Shown piece after piece: positions 46,642-56,162 of a stretch of DNA of 64,000 nucleotides; the stretch's first letter is position 1; the number at the start of each line of letters is the position of its first letter. The stretch is from the NCBI GenBank assembly GCA_015067545.1, contig SVMG01000004.1, forward strand, positions 1 through 64,000, written 5' to 3'. This DNA comes from Oscillospiraceae bacterium. Lineage in GTDB: Bacteria > Bacillota > Clostridia > Oscillospirales > Oscillospiraceae. The position numbers and the translations under genes were made by a program. The notes under the pieces were generated by a model that did not search any database, had not been told where the DNA came from, and saw nothing but the letters and a program-made list of their open reading frames with translations.

Positions 46642-48534
46642 ATGCCTAAAATCATTCAGCTTTCCCAACATGTTGCCAATTTGATCGCCGCCGGCGAGGT
46701 GGTGGAGCGCCCTGCATCCGTGGTCAAGGAGCTTCTTGAAAACGCGGTGGATGCCGGTGCCTCCAAGGTCACCATCGAGATCAAGGATGGCGGTATGACC
46801 TTCATCCGGGTCACCGACAACGGCTGCGGTATGGCACCGGAAGATGCACGCACGGCCTTTTTGCGCCACGCCACATCGAAATTGCGCACCGCAGAGGACC
46901 TGGCGGCCATCGGAACCATGGGCTTCCGTGGTGAGGCTTTGGCAGCCATCGCTTCCGTCAGCCGCATTGATCTGATGACGAAAACCCCCGGCAGCACCGC
47001 CGGAACAAATTTGTGCCTGGAAGCCGGTCAGATCACGGAGGAATCCGAGGTGGGCTGTCCCGACGGCACGACCATCATCATCCGGGATCTGTTCTTCAAC
47101 ACCCCGGCGCGGATGAAATTTATGAAAGCCGACACAGTCGAGGGCGGTCGTGTCACTGCCGCTGTGCAGCTGCAGGCTCTTGCCCATCCCGAGGTGGCAT
47201 TCACCTATCTTCGCGACGGCAAGCAGATCCTCTCCACCCCCGGTTCCGGCAAGCTGGAGGATGCTGCTTACTGCGTCTATGGCCGTGACTGTGCCAAATT
47301 GGTGAAAGTGGAAAGCCGTTGGGAGAACTACACCCTCACCGGCTTCGTGTCCAAGCCCACGGATGCCCGTCCCAGCAGAGCCATGCAGACCTTTTTCGTC
47401 AATGACCGCCCGGTACGCTCAAAATTGCTGATCTCTGCCTTGGAAGAAGCCTATCGCAATCAGCTGATGGTGGGCAAATTCCCTGCCTGCGTGCTGCATC
47501 TGCGGCTGCCTGCCAACGCGGTGGATGTGAATGTCCATCCTGCCAAGACGGAAGTAAAATTCCTGCAGGAAAAGGCCGTTTTTGACTGCGTGCACTATGG
47601 CGTGCTGGGTGCGCTGAACAAGCAGATCGACCGTCCCCAGGTACAGTTTAAGCCTAACACCACCACCTACACAGCCCCTCCTGCCGCACCAACCGCGGCC
47701 AAGCCCGCTCCTAAGCAGGAGAATTTCTTCCGTTCTATGTCCGCGGAGGAATTCAAGAACTATTCTGCTGTCATCCAATCCGCACCTCAACCGAAAAAGG
47801 AGGCGGCCGTGGCCACGGTTCTGGCCGTGGAGCGTCAACAGAGCATCCCCGTGCAGGAAAAAATCTTTACCCCTGCCCCCGCGCTTCCCGTGAAAAAGGA
47901 AATCCCCAAGCCGACTCCTGTGGAATCCGCAGAGCCGGAGCAGACCGCTATGGAAATGCCCGCCGAAACCCCTTGGCGGATGGTGGGCGAGCTGTACAAT
48001 TCCTATATCTTGGTGGAGCAGGGCGAGGATGCGTTTCTCATTGACAAGCACGCCGCCCATGAGCGGATTTTGTTTGAAAAGCTGAAAGCAAATCAGGAGA
48101 CCATTTCCTCCCAAATGCTTCTGTCCCCCATCCCGGTGCGGCTCAGCCCCGAGGGCGCGGCAGAACTGCTGAGCAACGCCGCTATGCTGCTGGAATTGGG
48201 CTTCGAGGTGGAAGAATTCGGCGACAATACGGTTCTTCTGCGACAGATCCCCATGGACTTGGACGCATCCAATGCCGCCGACGCGGTGGAAACTCTGGCT
48301 ACAGATTTGCTCCGCGGCCGCAGAGAAAAAGCGGATACCGTCCGGGATGAGATCCTGCATACAGTTGCCTGCAAGGCCGCCATCAAGGCCGGCTGGGTCA
48401 ATGACGAAAAAGAGCTTTTAGCCCTCGTGAAGCAGGTAATGTCCCGTGAGGATCTGAAATACTGCCCCCATGGCCGCCCCATCTGCATCAGCCTGAGCAA
48501 AAAGCAACTGGAAAAACAGTTTAAAAGATCATAA
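46642..48534 (+). CDS. mutL: DNA mismatch repair protein MutL
   Basis: IIQLSQHVANLIAAGEVVERPASVVKELLENAVDAGA, GFRGEALAAIASV; start trimmed. Confidence 0.96.
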   Translation: MPKIIQLSQHVANLIAAGEVVERPASVVKELLENAVDAGASKVTIEIKDGGMTFIRVTDNGCGMAPEDARTAFLRHATSKLRTAEDLAAIGTMGFRGEALAAIASVSRIDLMTKTPGSTAGTNLCLEAGQITEESEVGCPDGTTIIIRDLFFNTPARMKFMKADTVEGGRVTAAVQLQALAHPEVAFTYLRDGKQILSTPGSGKLEDAAYCVYGRDCAKLVKVESRWENYTLTGFVSKPTDARPSRAMQTFFVNDRPVRSKLLISALEEAYRNQLMVGKFPACVLHLRLPANAVDVNVHPAKTEVKFLQEKAVFDCVHYGVLGALNKQIDRPQVQFKPNTTTYTAPPAAPTAAKPAPKQENFFRSMSAEEFKNYSAVIQSAPQPKKEAAVATVLAVERQQSIPVQEKIFTPAPALPVKKEIPKPTPVESAEPEQTAMEMPAETPWRMVGELYNSYILVEQGEDAFLIDKHAAHERILFEKLKANQETISSQMLLSPIPVRLSPEGAAELLSNAAMLLELGFEVEEFGDNTVLLRQIPMDLDASNAADAVETLATDLLRGRREKADTVRDEILHTVACKAAIKAGWVNDEKELLALVKQVMSREDLKYCPHGRPICISLSKKQLEKQFKRS

Positions 48535-48543
48535 GGAGTTTTT

Positions 48544-48999
48544 ATGGCACGTTCAGAACAAGCGATCTTCACAAACCTGTGCATGGTCTATGACGATGCC
48601 GGAAATATCTTGGTGCAAGACCGACTTGACCCCTCCTGGCCGGGCTTGTGCTTTCCCGGCGGCCACGTAGAGCCGGGCGAGTCCTTTGTGGAGTCCGTCA
48701 TCCGGGAGGTTTGGGAAGAAACGGGATTGACCATTAAAAAACCCGTGCTCTGCGGAACAAAGCAGTTCCAGACCAAACACGGAGAACGGTATGTGGTTTT
48801 CTTCTATAAAACAAATCGCTTTTCCGGAGAACTTCGTTCCTCGGATGAGGGCAAAGTGTTTTGGCTGCCTCGGAAAGACTTGGAACAGTACACCCTTGTG
48901 GACGATTTTATGGACATGGTCAAGGTCTTCGAAAGCGACGATCTGTCCGAATTCTATTACTATACCGAAAACGATCAGTGGAAATTGAAGCTTCTGTAA
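48544..48999 (+). CDS. NUDIX hydrolase (8-oxo-dGTPase-like)
   Basis: GGHVEPGESFVESVIREVWEETGLTI Nudix box. Confidence 0.88.
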   Translation: MARSEQAIFTNLCMVYDDAGNILVQDRLDPSWPGLCFPGGHVEPGESFVESVIREVWEETGLTIKKPVLCGTKQFQTKHGERYVVFFYKTNRFSGELRSSDEGKVFWLPRKDLEQYTLVDDFMDMVKVFESDDLSEFYYYTENDQWKLKLL

Positions 49000-49022
49000 T
49001 CATGCACCAAGGAGGTAAGGCC

Positions 49023-49958
49023 ATGGACAACATCATATGCATTGCCGGGCCGACTGCCTCCGGAAAGACTGCGCTGGCCGTGGAGCTGGCAAAAGAATTT
49101 AACGGCGAGGTCATCTCCTGCGACTCCATGCAAATCTACCGCCGCATGGATATCGGCACTGCCAAACCCACCCGGGAAGAAATGCAGGGTATTCCCCACC
49201 ACATGCTGGATGTGGCCGACCCGGATGAGGATTTTTCCGTCAGTCGGTACTGCGAAATGGCCACGCCCATTTTGGATGACATTCTCGCCCGGGGCAAGAC
49301 CGCCATCATCGCCGGCGGCACAGGGCTTTACATGGATTCCCTTATTCGGGGCAACAGCTTTGCCCCCTATCCGTCCACCGGTGCAAGAGAGCGGCTGGAA
49401 AAAGAAGCGGATGAAAAAGGCATGGATGTTATGTTAACCAAGCTGCGTGCCATTGACCCGGAAGCCGCCGAAAAACTGCACCTTGCCGACCGCAAGCGGA
49501 TCATCCGCGCCTTGGAGGTTTTTGAGGAAACCGGGCAGACCATCACTGCCCACAACAAGCGCACCCAGGCCATCCCGCCCCGGTATAAGCCCCTGTGGCT
49601 GGGGCTGGATTTTGAGCCCCGGCAGGCACTGTACAACCGCATTGATCTGCGGGTAGGGCTCATGCTGGAGCAGGGACTGATCCAAGAAATCCAGGATCTT
49701 TTGTCTTCCGGCATTCCGGCCAAATGCACCGCCATGCAGGCCATTGGCTATAAGGAATTTGTGTCCGCGCTGGAAGGAAACGCTGACATCGAAGAAGCCG
49801 CGGACGAAGTGCGCAAGGCTTCCCGGCACTATGCCAAGCGCCAGCTGACCTGGTTCAGACGTAATTCTGAAATGAACTGGCTCATCCGTCACCAAGGGGA
49901 AGACTTTGCAGAAATTCTTCGACAGGCAAGACAGCTTGCGCGGCAATTCGACAAGTAA
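49023..49958 (+). CDS. miaA: tRNA dimethylallyltransferase
   Basis: MDNIICIAGPTASGKTALAVELA, ISCDSMQIYRRMDIGTAKPT, AIIAGGTGLYMDSL. Confidence 0.96.
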   Translation: MDNIICIAGPTASGKTALAVELAKEFNGEVISCDSMQIYRRMDIGTAKPTREEMQGIPHHMLDVADPDEDFSVSRYCEMATPILDDILARGKTAIIAGGTGLYMDSLIRGNSFAPYPSTGARERLEKEADEKGMDVMLTKLRAIDPEAAEKLHLADRKRIIRALEVFEETGQTITAHNKRTQAIPPRYKPLWLGLDFEPRQALYNRIDLRVGLMLEQGLIQEIQDLLSSGIPAKCTAMQAIGYKEFVSALEGNADIEEAADEVRKASRHYAKRQLTWFRRNSEMNWLIRHQGEDFAEILRQARQLARQFDK

Positions 49959-49968
49959 AATCTGCTAC

Positions 49969-50004
49969 CATATGTATATCCCAAAGAAAGAAGGTATACA
50001 TATG
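49969..50004 (+). promoter_or_regulatory. hairpin enclosing hfq RBS and start codon (candidate translational control element)
   Basis: Perfect 10-bp arms CATATGTATA (49969-49978) and TATACATATG (49995-50004); the hfq ATG is 50002-50004. Confidence 0.5.
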
Positions 50005-50229
50005 TCCGAACAAATCAATTTGCAGGAAGCCATTTTGAAGGAGGTTCGCCGGGACAAGGTGCCGGTGACGCTGTTTCTGATGAACGGCTTTCAACTCCGT
50101 GGAATCATCACAGGCTACGACAGCTTTGTGGTGGTGCTGGTGACCGATGGCAAGCAGCAGATGATCTACAAGCACGCCATCTCCACCTTGGCACCGATTC
50201 GACCGCTGAAAGCAGCTGCCACTGCATAA
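50002..50229 (+). CDS. hfq: RNA chaperone Hfq
   Basis: MSEQINLQEAILKEVRRDKVPVTLFLMNGFQLRGIITGYDSFVVVLVTDGKQQMIYKHAISTL. Confidence 0.95.
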   Translation: MSEQINLQEAILKEVRRDKVPVTLFLMNGFQLRGIITGYDSFVVVLVTDGKQQMIYKHAISTLAPIRPLKAAATA

Positions 50230-50265
50230 GCGCCCAGGCGACGGAGAAAATTCCGTCGCCTGTTT
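50230..50265 (+). terminator. rho-independent terminator after hfq
   Basis: AGGCGACGGAGAAAATTCCGTCGCCTGTTTT. Confidence 0.8.
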
Positions 50266-50281
50266 TATACGAAAAACGCCT

Positions 50282-50477
50282 GTCATTCCGAGGGTGTTGC
50301 AGAGCGCAGCGAATTTCTATTCTAATGATTGCCGGTGGCAATCATACAACAGTTGATCGCAAAGCGACCGTGGGAATCCGTTCTCCTTGCGGCTCCTAAG
50401 AGCCGCGTGGCACCATAGGTGCCACAAAAGATGCGGATTGCCACACCAGTGACCACGGGTCACTGGTTCGCAATGAC
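50282..50477. repeat. dispersed repeat family B, long copy
   Basis: GTCATTCCGAG...TTCGCAATGAC ends; internal hairpins such as CCAGTGACCACGGGTCACTGG. Confidence 0.75.
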
Positions 50478-50514
50478 ACCACTTCGTTGATAAGTTACAG
50501 AAAGAAGGCTTACC

Positions 50515-51210
50515 ATGTCCATTGCTGAAAATATCGCCCGAATCCGGGAGCAAATGAAGGCTGCCGCCATTGCCGCCGGGAGAGATCCCGAAAGCATACT
50601 CCTGTGCGCCGCCACCAAAATGAATGATAGCAATGCCGTCCGTGCAGCCGTTGCCGCCGGAGTGGATGTTTGCGGCGAAAATCGGGTGCAGGAGCTGACC
50701 CAAAAGTTGTCCGAGCATGCTTATGACGGCGCGCCGGTGCATTTCATCGGCCACCTGCAGACCAACAAGGTCAAACAAGTGGTGGGCAAGGTGGCGCTCA
50801 TTCAAAGCGTGGACAGTCTGCGTCTGCTGGAAGCCATCCAAAAGGAAGCGGCCCGGCAGGGCATCCGGCAGGAGATCCTGCTGGAGGTAAACATAGGCCA
50901 TGAGGAAAGCAAGTCCGGTTTTTCGGCTGAAGAAATCCCCGGTCTTGTGGAGCATTTTGACCGTTTTCCCAATATTTGTCTCCGCGGACTCATGGCTATT
51001 CCCCCCATTTCCCAAAATTCGGGGGATAATCGCAAATTTTTTCAAAAAATGTACACACTGGCTGTTGACATAACGACGAAAAAAGTGGATAATGTATGTG
51101 TGGATATTTTGTCCATGGGCATGTCCGATGATTTTGCTGATGCCATTGCATGTGGCAGTACCATGATCCGTATCGGCACCGCCATCTTTGGACAGCGTCA
51201 TTATATCTAG
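50515..51210 (+). CDS. yggS: YggS family pyridoxal phosphate homeostasis protein
   Basis: ILLCAATKMND, GENRVQELTQK, VHFIGHLQTNKVK, GLMAIPP. Confidence 0.93.
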   Translation: MSIAENIARIREQMKAAAIAAGRDPESILLCAATKMNDSNAVRAAVAAGVDVCGENRVQELTQKLSEHAYDGAPVHFIGHLQTNKVKQVVGKVALIQSVDSLRLLEAIQKEAARQGIRQEILLEVNIGHEESKSGFSAEEIPGLVEHFDRFPNICLRGLMAIPPISQNSGDNRKFFQKMYTLAVDITTKKVDNVCVDILSMGMSDDFADAIACGSTMIRIGTAIFGQRHYI

Positions 51211-51246
51211 CATCCTAAAGATGAGAACATACAGGAGGAGACAATC

Positions 51247-51747
51247 ATGAGCTTTTGGGACAATGTAAAGAAATTTGCACAACCGTACTCCGAGGATGAG
51301 TATGATGAATACGACGAGGAGGAAATGGAAGGCTTCGAAGAAGAGCAGGAAGAGCGTCCTGCCCGCCGCCGCGCCCCTCTGTTCGGCGCTTCCGCAGAGG
51401 AAGCCCCCGCATATAACAATCCCAAGCCCACCGGCACCACTGCTTTCAGCGGCCAGGTGGTAAGCATGGGCAACAAGCAGGAAGTGGTTCTGTTCCACCC
51501 TGCCAACTTCAACGACACTTCCAAGGCAGCTGACGATCTGCGCAGCAGAAAGGCTGTCATTGTGAATATGGAAAATGTGGATAAGGCCATGGCCCGCCGG
51601 GTGGTGGACTTCCTGTCCGGCTGCGCCTACGCTCTGGACGGCAAGGTCAAGAAGGTGGCACAGTCCACTTACCTGTTCTGCCCCCATAACATGGAAGTCA
51701 TCGGCGACCTGGAAAGCCTGCAAAACGAAGCAGAAAGCTATATCTGA
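51247..51747 (+). CDS. sepF: cell division protein SepF
   Basis: ADDLRSRKAVIVNMENVDKAMARRVVDFLSGCAYALDGKVKKVAQSTYLFCPHNMEV. Confidence 0.93.
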   Translation: MSFWDNVKKFAQPYSEDEYDEYDEEEMEGFEEEQEERPARRRAPLFGASAEEAPAYNNPKPTGTTAFSGQVVSMGNKQEVVLFHPANFNDTSKAADDLRSRKAVIVNMENVDKAMARRVVDFLSGCAYALDGKVKKVAQSTYLFCPHNMEVIGDLESLQNEAESYI

Positions 51748-51767
51748 GTTAGGAGAGGAAACAGTAT

Positions 51768-52433
51768 ATGATCACACCGCAGCAAATCGAACAGATCTCC
51801 TTTGGTCGGGCCACCTTCGGCGGCTACGATATGCAGTCCGTGGATGAGATCTTGGAGCCCCTGACCGAGGATTACATTACCCTTTACAAGGAAAATGCTC
51901 TGCTCAAGAGCAAAATGCGGGTTCTGGTCGCCAAGCTGGAAGAGTACCGCAACAACGAGGAATCCATGAAGGATGCCATCGTCAACGCACAGAAGACCTG
52001 TGATCAGATGGTCAAGGCCGCTGAGGAAAAATGCACACAGATGCTTACCGACGCCAATGCCTTGGCATCGGAAAACGCCAAAAATGCCGATGCCCTCATT
52101 GCCGCTGAAAATGAGCGTGTGGAGGAGGCTCGCCGCGCCGCTGCTGACAAGATCGATCAGCTGACTGCAGAGCTGAACTCCTGCATCCAGGCACTGAACC
52201 GGATCAAGAGTGCCAATGCACCCGCACCCATCGGCAGCTCCTTCTATGACTACGACAAGGAGCCCGATGCAGATCCCGCTGATGCCGTAGCTGCTGAGAT
52301 CTCCGCCAATCTGGAGAATCTGGTTGGCACTGCTGACGAGCCCGAAGCCCCCAAGGCTACCACGGATACCATCAGTAAGTTCAGCGATCTTTCCAAGCAT
52401 TTCGGTTCTGACTACAATCCTACCGCTAAATAA
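51768..52433 (+). CDS. divIVA: DivIVA domain-containing protein
   Basis: MITPQQIEQISFGRATFGGYDMQSVDEILEPLTEDYITLYKEN followed by coiled coil. Confidence 0.9.
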   Translation: MITPQQIEQISFGRATFGGYDMQSVDEILEPLTEDYITLYKENALLKSKMRVLVAKLEEYRNNEESMKDAIVNAQKTCDQMVKAAEEKCTQMLTDANALASENAKNADALIAAENERVEEARRAAADKIDQLTAELNSCIQALNRIKSANAPAPIGSSFYDYDKEPDADPADAVAAEISANLENLVGTADEPEAPKATTDTISKFSDLSKHFGSDYNPTAK

Positions 52434-52439
52434 ATATGC

Positions 52440-52687
52440 AATGACGAGGACACGTGAGCGCTTTTCCCTATCCTCAGAGAGCCGCCATTTGGTGAGAGGC
52501 GGCGATATAAAAGCGACTCATATCCCCTCGGAGCAGCGCACCGAAGCCCATATGGGTGTGTAGGCCGCGCCGGTGTTGCGCCCGATATCGCGCATCTGAG
52601 TGCCGTCGCAAGACGGAACAAGAGTGGTACCGCAGAGGTATGTTACGCCTTTGTCTCTTATTGTAAGGGACAAAGGTGTTTTTTTAT
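52440..52687 (+). promoter_or_regulatory. T-box riboswitch leader of ileS
   Basis: T-box core GAGTGGTACCGCAG at 52622-52635; terminator CCTTTGTCTCTTATTGTAAGGGACAAAGGTGTTTTTTT; upstream Stem I-like region; ileS downstream. Confidence 0.9.
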
Positions 52688-52696
52688 TGCCCCTTT

Positions 52697-52812
52697 GTCA
52701 TTGCGAGGAGCCGTAGGCGACGTGGCAATCTCCTGGTAGCATTCATCGACCTGCGACAATGTAACTTAAGCTGTACCGGGAGATCGCCACGGCCCGTTGG
52801 GCCTCGCGATGA
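52697..52812. repeat. dispersed repeat family B (MITE-like) inserted between T-box and ileS
   Basis: GTCATTGCGAGGAGCC...GGCCTCGCGATGAC terminal inverted repeats. Confidence 0.8.
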
Positions 52813-52848
52813 CATATATTCAGAAATTACTATGGAGGTAACATTCCA

Positions 52849-55638
52849 ATGGACTACAAAAATACCATCATCACCCCCAAGACCGACTTCCCCATGAAGG
52901 CCGGTCTGCCTGCCCGGGAGCCGGGTATGCTGGCTGCTTGGGAAGAAATGGATCTTTACAGCGCAATGCTGGAAAAGAACAAAGATCTGCCCCCCTTCAT
53001 CCTGCATGACGGCCCTCCCTTCTCCAATGGCTACATTCACATGGGCCACGCGCTGAACAAGACCCTCAAGGACTTCATCGTCCGCAGCCACGCCATGATG
53101 GGCTTCTACACCCCCTATGTCCCCGGCTGGGATAACCATGGCCTGCCCATTGAGCGCGCCATTGAAAAAAGTAAGAGCAAGCTGAACAAGGACATGTCCG
53201 TTCCCGAATTCCGCAAGGCCTGCGAGGACTTCGCCGAGGACTTCATTCAAAAGCAGATGGGCGGCTTCAAGCGCCTGGGTGTCGTGGGCGACTGGAAACA
53301 GCCCTACCGCACCATGGACAAGCATTTTGAAGCACAGGAAGTCAAGGTCTTTGGCCGGATGTTCGACAAGGGCTTTATCTACAAGGGTTTGAAGCCCGTT
53401 ACGTGGTGCCCCTTCTGTGCAACCGCCGTTGCCGAAGCTGATATTGAGTATCAGGACGATCCCTGTACTTCCGTCTATGTGAAGTTCGCCATGAAGGACG
53501 ACCAGGGCAAGCTCTCCCAGTTTGATCTGAGCAAGACCTATTTCGTCATCTGGACCACCACCATTTGGACGCTCCCCGGCAACATGGCCATCTGCCTGCA
53601 CCCCCGGGATTCCTATGTGCTGGTGAAGGCTGAGAACGGCGAGACCTACATCATGGCAGAAGCCTTGATGGAGAAGACCATGAAAATGGGCGGCTTTGAG
53701 AATTATGAGGTTCTCGCCACCTATCCCGGCGCATTCTTTGAAAATATGCTGGCACAGCATCCTTTCCTGGATAAAACTTCCCGTTTGGTGAACGCCGAGT
53801 ACGTCACCATGGATTCCGGTACGGGCTGTGTCCACACCGCCCCCGGCTTTGGTGCGGATGACTATCAGACCTGTATGCGTTACGGCATGGATTTGGTCGT
53901 TCCTGTGGACGACTATGGCCGTCACACTGACTACGCCGGCAAGTACGCCGGTCTCAAGACCGAGGACTCCAATCCCATCATCTTGGAGGACATGAAGCAG
54001 ACCGGTTCTCTGTTCGCATCCGAGCAGATCGTCCACTCCTACCCCCACCATGACCGCTGCAAGAAGCCCGTCATTTTCCGGGCAACACCTCAGTGGTTCT
54101 GCTCTGTGGAATCTTTCAAGGATCAGGCTGTGGAAGCCATTGAAAACGTCCAGTGGTTCCCCGCATGGGGCGGCGACCGGATGGTAAGCATGATCCGCGA
54201 GCGCGCCGACTGGTGCATCAGCCGTCAGCGCCGTTGGGGTCTGCCCATCCCTGTTTTCTACTGCGAAGACTGCGGCAAGCCCGTCTCCACTCCCGAGAGC
54301 ATTGAAAAGATCTCCAAGCTGTTTGATGAACACGGCTCCAACATTTGGTTTGAAAAGGATGCCATGGAATTGGCTCCCGATGGCTTTACCTGCCCCCACT
54401 GCGGCGGTAAGGCATTCACCAAGGAGACCGACACCCTGGACTGCTGGTTTGACTCCGGCTCTACCCACTTTGCTTCCTTGATGCACCGCACCCCCGAGCT
54501 GTGGCCTGCGGATGTGTATCTGGAGGGCGCTGACCAGTACCGCGGTTGGTTCCAGTCCTCCCTGCTGACTTCTGTGGGCGCGCTGGACAAGGGCGCACCC
54601 TTCAAGCAGGTTCTGACCCACGGCTGGGTGGTTGATGGCCAGGGCCGCGCCATGCACAAGTCCCTGGGCAACGGCGTTGATCCTGCTGACCTGATCAAGG
54701 ACTTCGGTGCGGACATTGTCCGTCTGTGGGCGGCATCTTCCGACTACCATGTGGACGTGCGCTGCTCCAAGGAGATCTTCAAGCAGATCGCACAGAACTA
54801 TCTGAAGTTCCGCAATACCGCCCGTTACTGCCTGGGTAACCTTGCCGACTTCGACCCCAACAACCTGGTGGTCGCTGCCGACATGGAAGAGCTGGACAAG
54901 TGGGCGCTGACCAAGCTGGATGCGCTGGTCAAGCTCTGCCGCAAGGCTTACGAGAACTATGAGTTCCATGTGATCACCCACGCCATCAACGATTTCTGTG
55001 TGGTCGAGCTCAGCTCCTTCTATCTGGACATCCTCAAGGATCGTCTGTACTGTGAAGAGGCAACCGGCCTGCGGCGCCGCAGCGCACAGACCGCCCTGTT
55101 CCTCATCCTGGATGCTATGGCAAAGCTGTTTGCTCCCATCCTGGCCTTTACCTGTGACGAAATCTGGCAGTCCATGCCCCACCGCGAGGGCGACGATGCC
55201 CGGAACGTCCTGCTGAATCAGATGCCCGCTGACTTTGCCGCTTACGCCCTCAGTGATGAGACCATGGCAAAGTGGGAAACCGTCATGAAGCTGCGCCAGG
55301 ATGTGAACGGCATTCTGGAAAAGGCCCGCGCCGACAAGCGGATTGGCAAGGCTTTGGAAGCCCATGTGGCTCTGGCTACCGACAATGCCGAGCTGAAGGC
55401 CGCCTGCGAGGGGCTGAATCTGGCTGAGATCTGCATTGTTTCCGCCTGCGAGTGGGCAGACGCAGAGGAAGGCGCAGAGGTAGGTGTCGGTGTGAACTTC
55501 CCCGACCTGACCATCGCCGTTAGCGAAGCCAAGGGCGCCAAGTGCCCCCGCTGCTGGATGCACTCCGAAAAAGCCGGTGCAGATGACCTCTGCCCCCGCT
55601 GTGCCGCTGTCGTTTCCAAGCTGGATATCGAAATCTAA
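52849..55638 (+). CDS. ileS: isoleucyl-tRNA synthetase
   Basis: HDGPPFSNGYIHMGHALNKTLKD (HIGH), DGQGRAMHKSLGNGVDP (KMSKS-like), C-terminal Zn CPRCW...CPRC. Confidence 0.97.
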   Translation: MDYKNTIITPKTDFPMKAGLPAREPGMLAAWEEMDLYSAMLEKNKDLPPFILHDGPPFSNGYIHMGHALNKTLKDFIVRSHAMMGFYTPYVPGWDNHGLPIERAIEKSKSKLNKDMSVPEFRKACEDFAEDFIQKQMGGFKRLGVVGDWKQPYRTMDKHFEAQEVKVFGRMFDKGFIYKGLKPVTWCPFCATAVAEADIEYQDDPCTSVYVKFAMKDDQGKLSQFDLSKTYFVIWTTTIWTLPGNMAICLHPRDSYVLVKAENGETYIMAEALMEKTMKMGGFENYEVLATYPGAFFENMLAQHPFLDKTSRLVNAEYVTMDSGTGCVHTAPGFGADDYQTCMRYGMDLVVPVDDYGRHTDYAGKYAGLKTEDSNPIILEDMKQTGSLFASEQIVHSYPHHDRCKKPVIFRATPQWFCSVESFKDQAVEAIENVQWFPAWGGDRMVSMIRERADWCISRQRRWGLPIPVFYCEDCGKPVSTPESIEKISKLFDEHGSNIWFEKDAMELAPDGFTCPHCGGKAFTKETDTLDCWFDSGSTHFASLMHRTPELWPADVYLEGADQYRGWFQSSLLTSVGALDKGAPFKQVLTHGWVVDGQGRAMHKSLGNGVDPADLIKDFGADIVRLWAASSDYHVDVRCSKEIFKQIAQNYLKFRNTARYCLGNLADFDPNNLVVAADMEELDKWALTKLDALVKLCRKAYENYEFHVITHAINDFCVVELSSFYLDILKDRLYCEEATGLRRRSAQTALFLILDAMAKLFAPILAFTCDEIWQSMPHREGDDARNVLLNQMPADFAAYALSDETMAKWETVMKLRQDVNGILEKARADKRIGKALEAHVALATDNAELKAACEGLNLAEICIVSACEWADAEEGAEVGVGVNFPDLTIAVSEAKGAKCPRCWMHSEKAGADDLCPRCAAVVSKLDIEI

Positions 55639-55643
55639 CGAAA

Positions 55644-55676
55644 ACCGCCCTGCCAAACGGCAGGGCGTGTTTCTTG
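55644..55676 (+). terminator. terminator hairpin after ileS
   Basis: CCGCCCTGCCAAACGGCAGGGCGTGTTTCTT. Confidence 0.6.
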
Positions 55677-55688
55677 CGAATGCCAAAT

Positions 55689-55773
55689 GACGGATTCGCT
55701 CGCCTGCGGGCGAGCCACGGCAGTTGCAAGTGTCCACCGGGCACTTGCTAAGAGACGCCCTTTCGAATCCGTC
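55689..55773. repeat. 85-bp inverted-repeat element with 10-bp TIRs matching a tRNA T-arm
   Basis: GACGGATTCG (55689-55698) ... CGAATCCGTC (55764-55773); internal stems CTCGCC/GGCGAG and GCAAGTG/CACTTGC. Confidence 0.65.
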
Positions 55774-55781
55774 CACAATAC

Positions 55782-55816
55782 AAAAAGTCCAACACCTGAT
55801 GGTGTTGGACTTTTTG
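55782..55816 (-). terminator. terminator downstream of tRNA-Tyr
   Basis: AAAAAGTCCAACACCTGATGGTGTTGGACTTTTT. Confidence 0.8.
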
Positions 55817-55901
55817 TGGTGGGGGAGGACGGATTCGAACCATCGAAGCGATACGCAGCAGATTTACAGTCTGTCCCCTTTGGCCACTCGGGAACTCCCC
55901 C
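55817..55901 (-). tRNA. tRNA-Tyr (GTA)
   Basis: Reverse strand GGGGGAGTTCCCGAGTGGCCAAAGGGGACAGACTGTAAATCTGCTGCG...GGTTCGAATCCGTCCTCCCCCACCA; long variable arm. Confidence 0.95.
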
Positions 55902-55926
55902 AAATATTCATTTTGTCCGCTCCGTT

Positions 55927-56002
55927 TGGAGCCGGTAGACGGACTCGAACCCCCGACCTGCTGATTACAAATCAGCTGCTCTACCAACTGAGCTATACCG
56001 GC
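55927..56002 (-). tRNA. tRNA-Thr (TGT)
   Basis: Reverse strand GCCGGTATAGCTCAGTTGGTAGAGCAGCTGATTTGTAATCAGCAGGTCGGGGGTTCGAGTCCGTCTACCGGCTCCA. Confidence 0.95.
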
Positions 56003-56162
56003 GGCTCAAACAGAACATGCTTATTATAGTCACAAGCGGTCCGTTTGTCAAGCATTTTTTCGTGTTTTTCAAAAAAAGAAAAAACGTAGTTTTTAATACC
56101 ATGTTTTCCTTGCACTTTCTTATTAATTATGCTAAAATCGCTCAAAAAAGGAGGCATTTACT

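Noticed and set aside
52684-55776. 1030-aa minus-strand ORF opposite ileS
   Set aside because: Full antisense of a clear isoleucyl-tRNA synthetase. The composition is that of a shadow ORF, with no family-like motifs.
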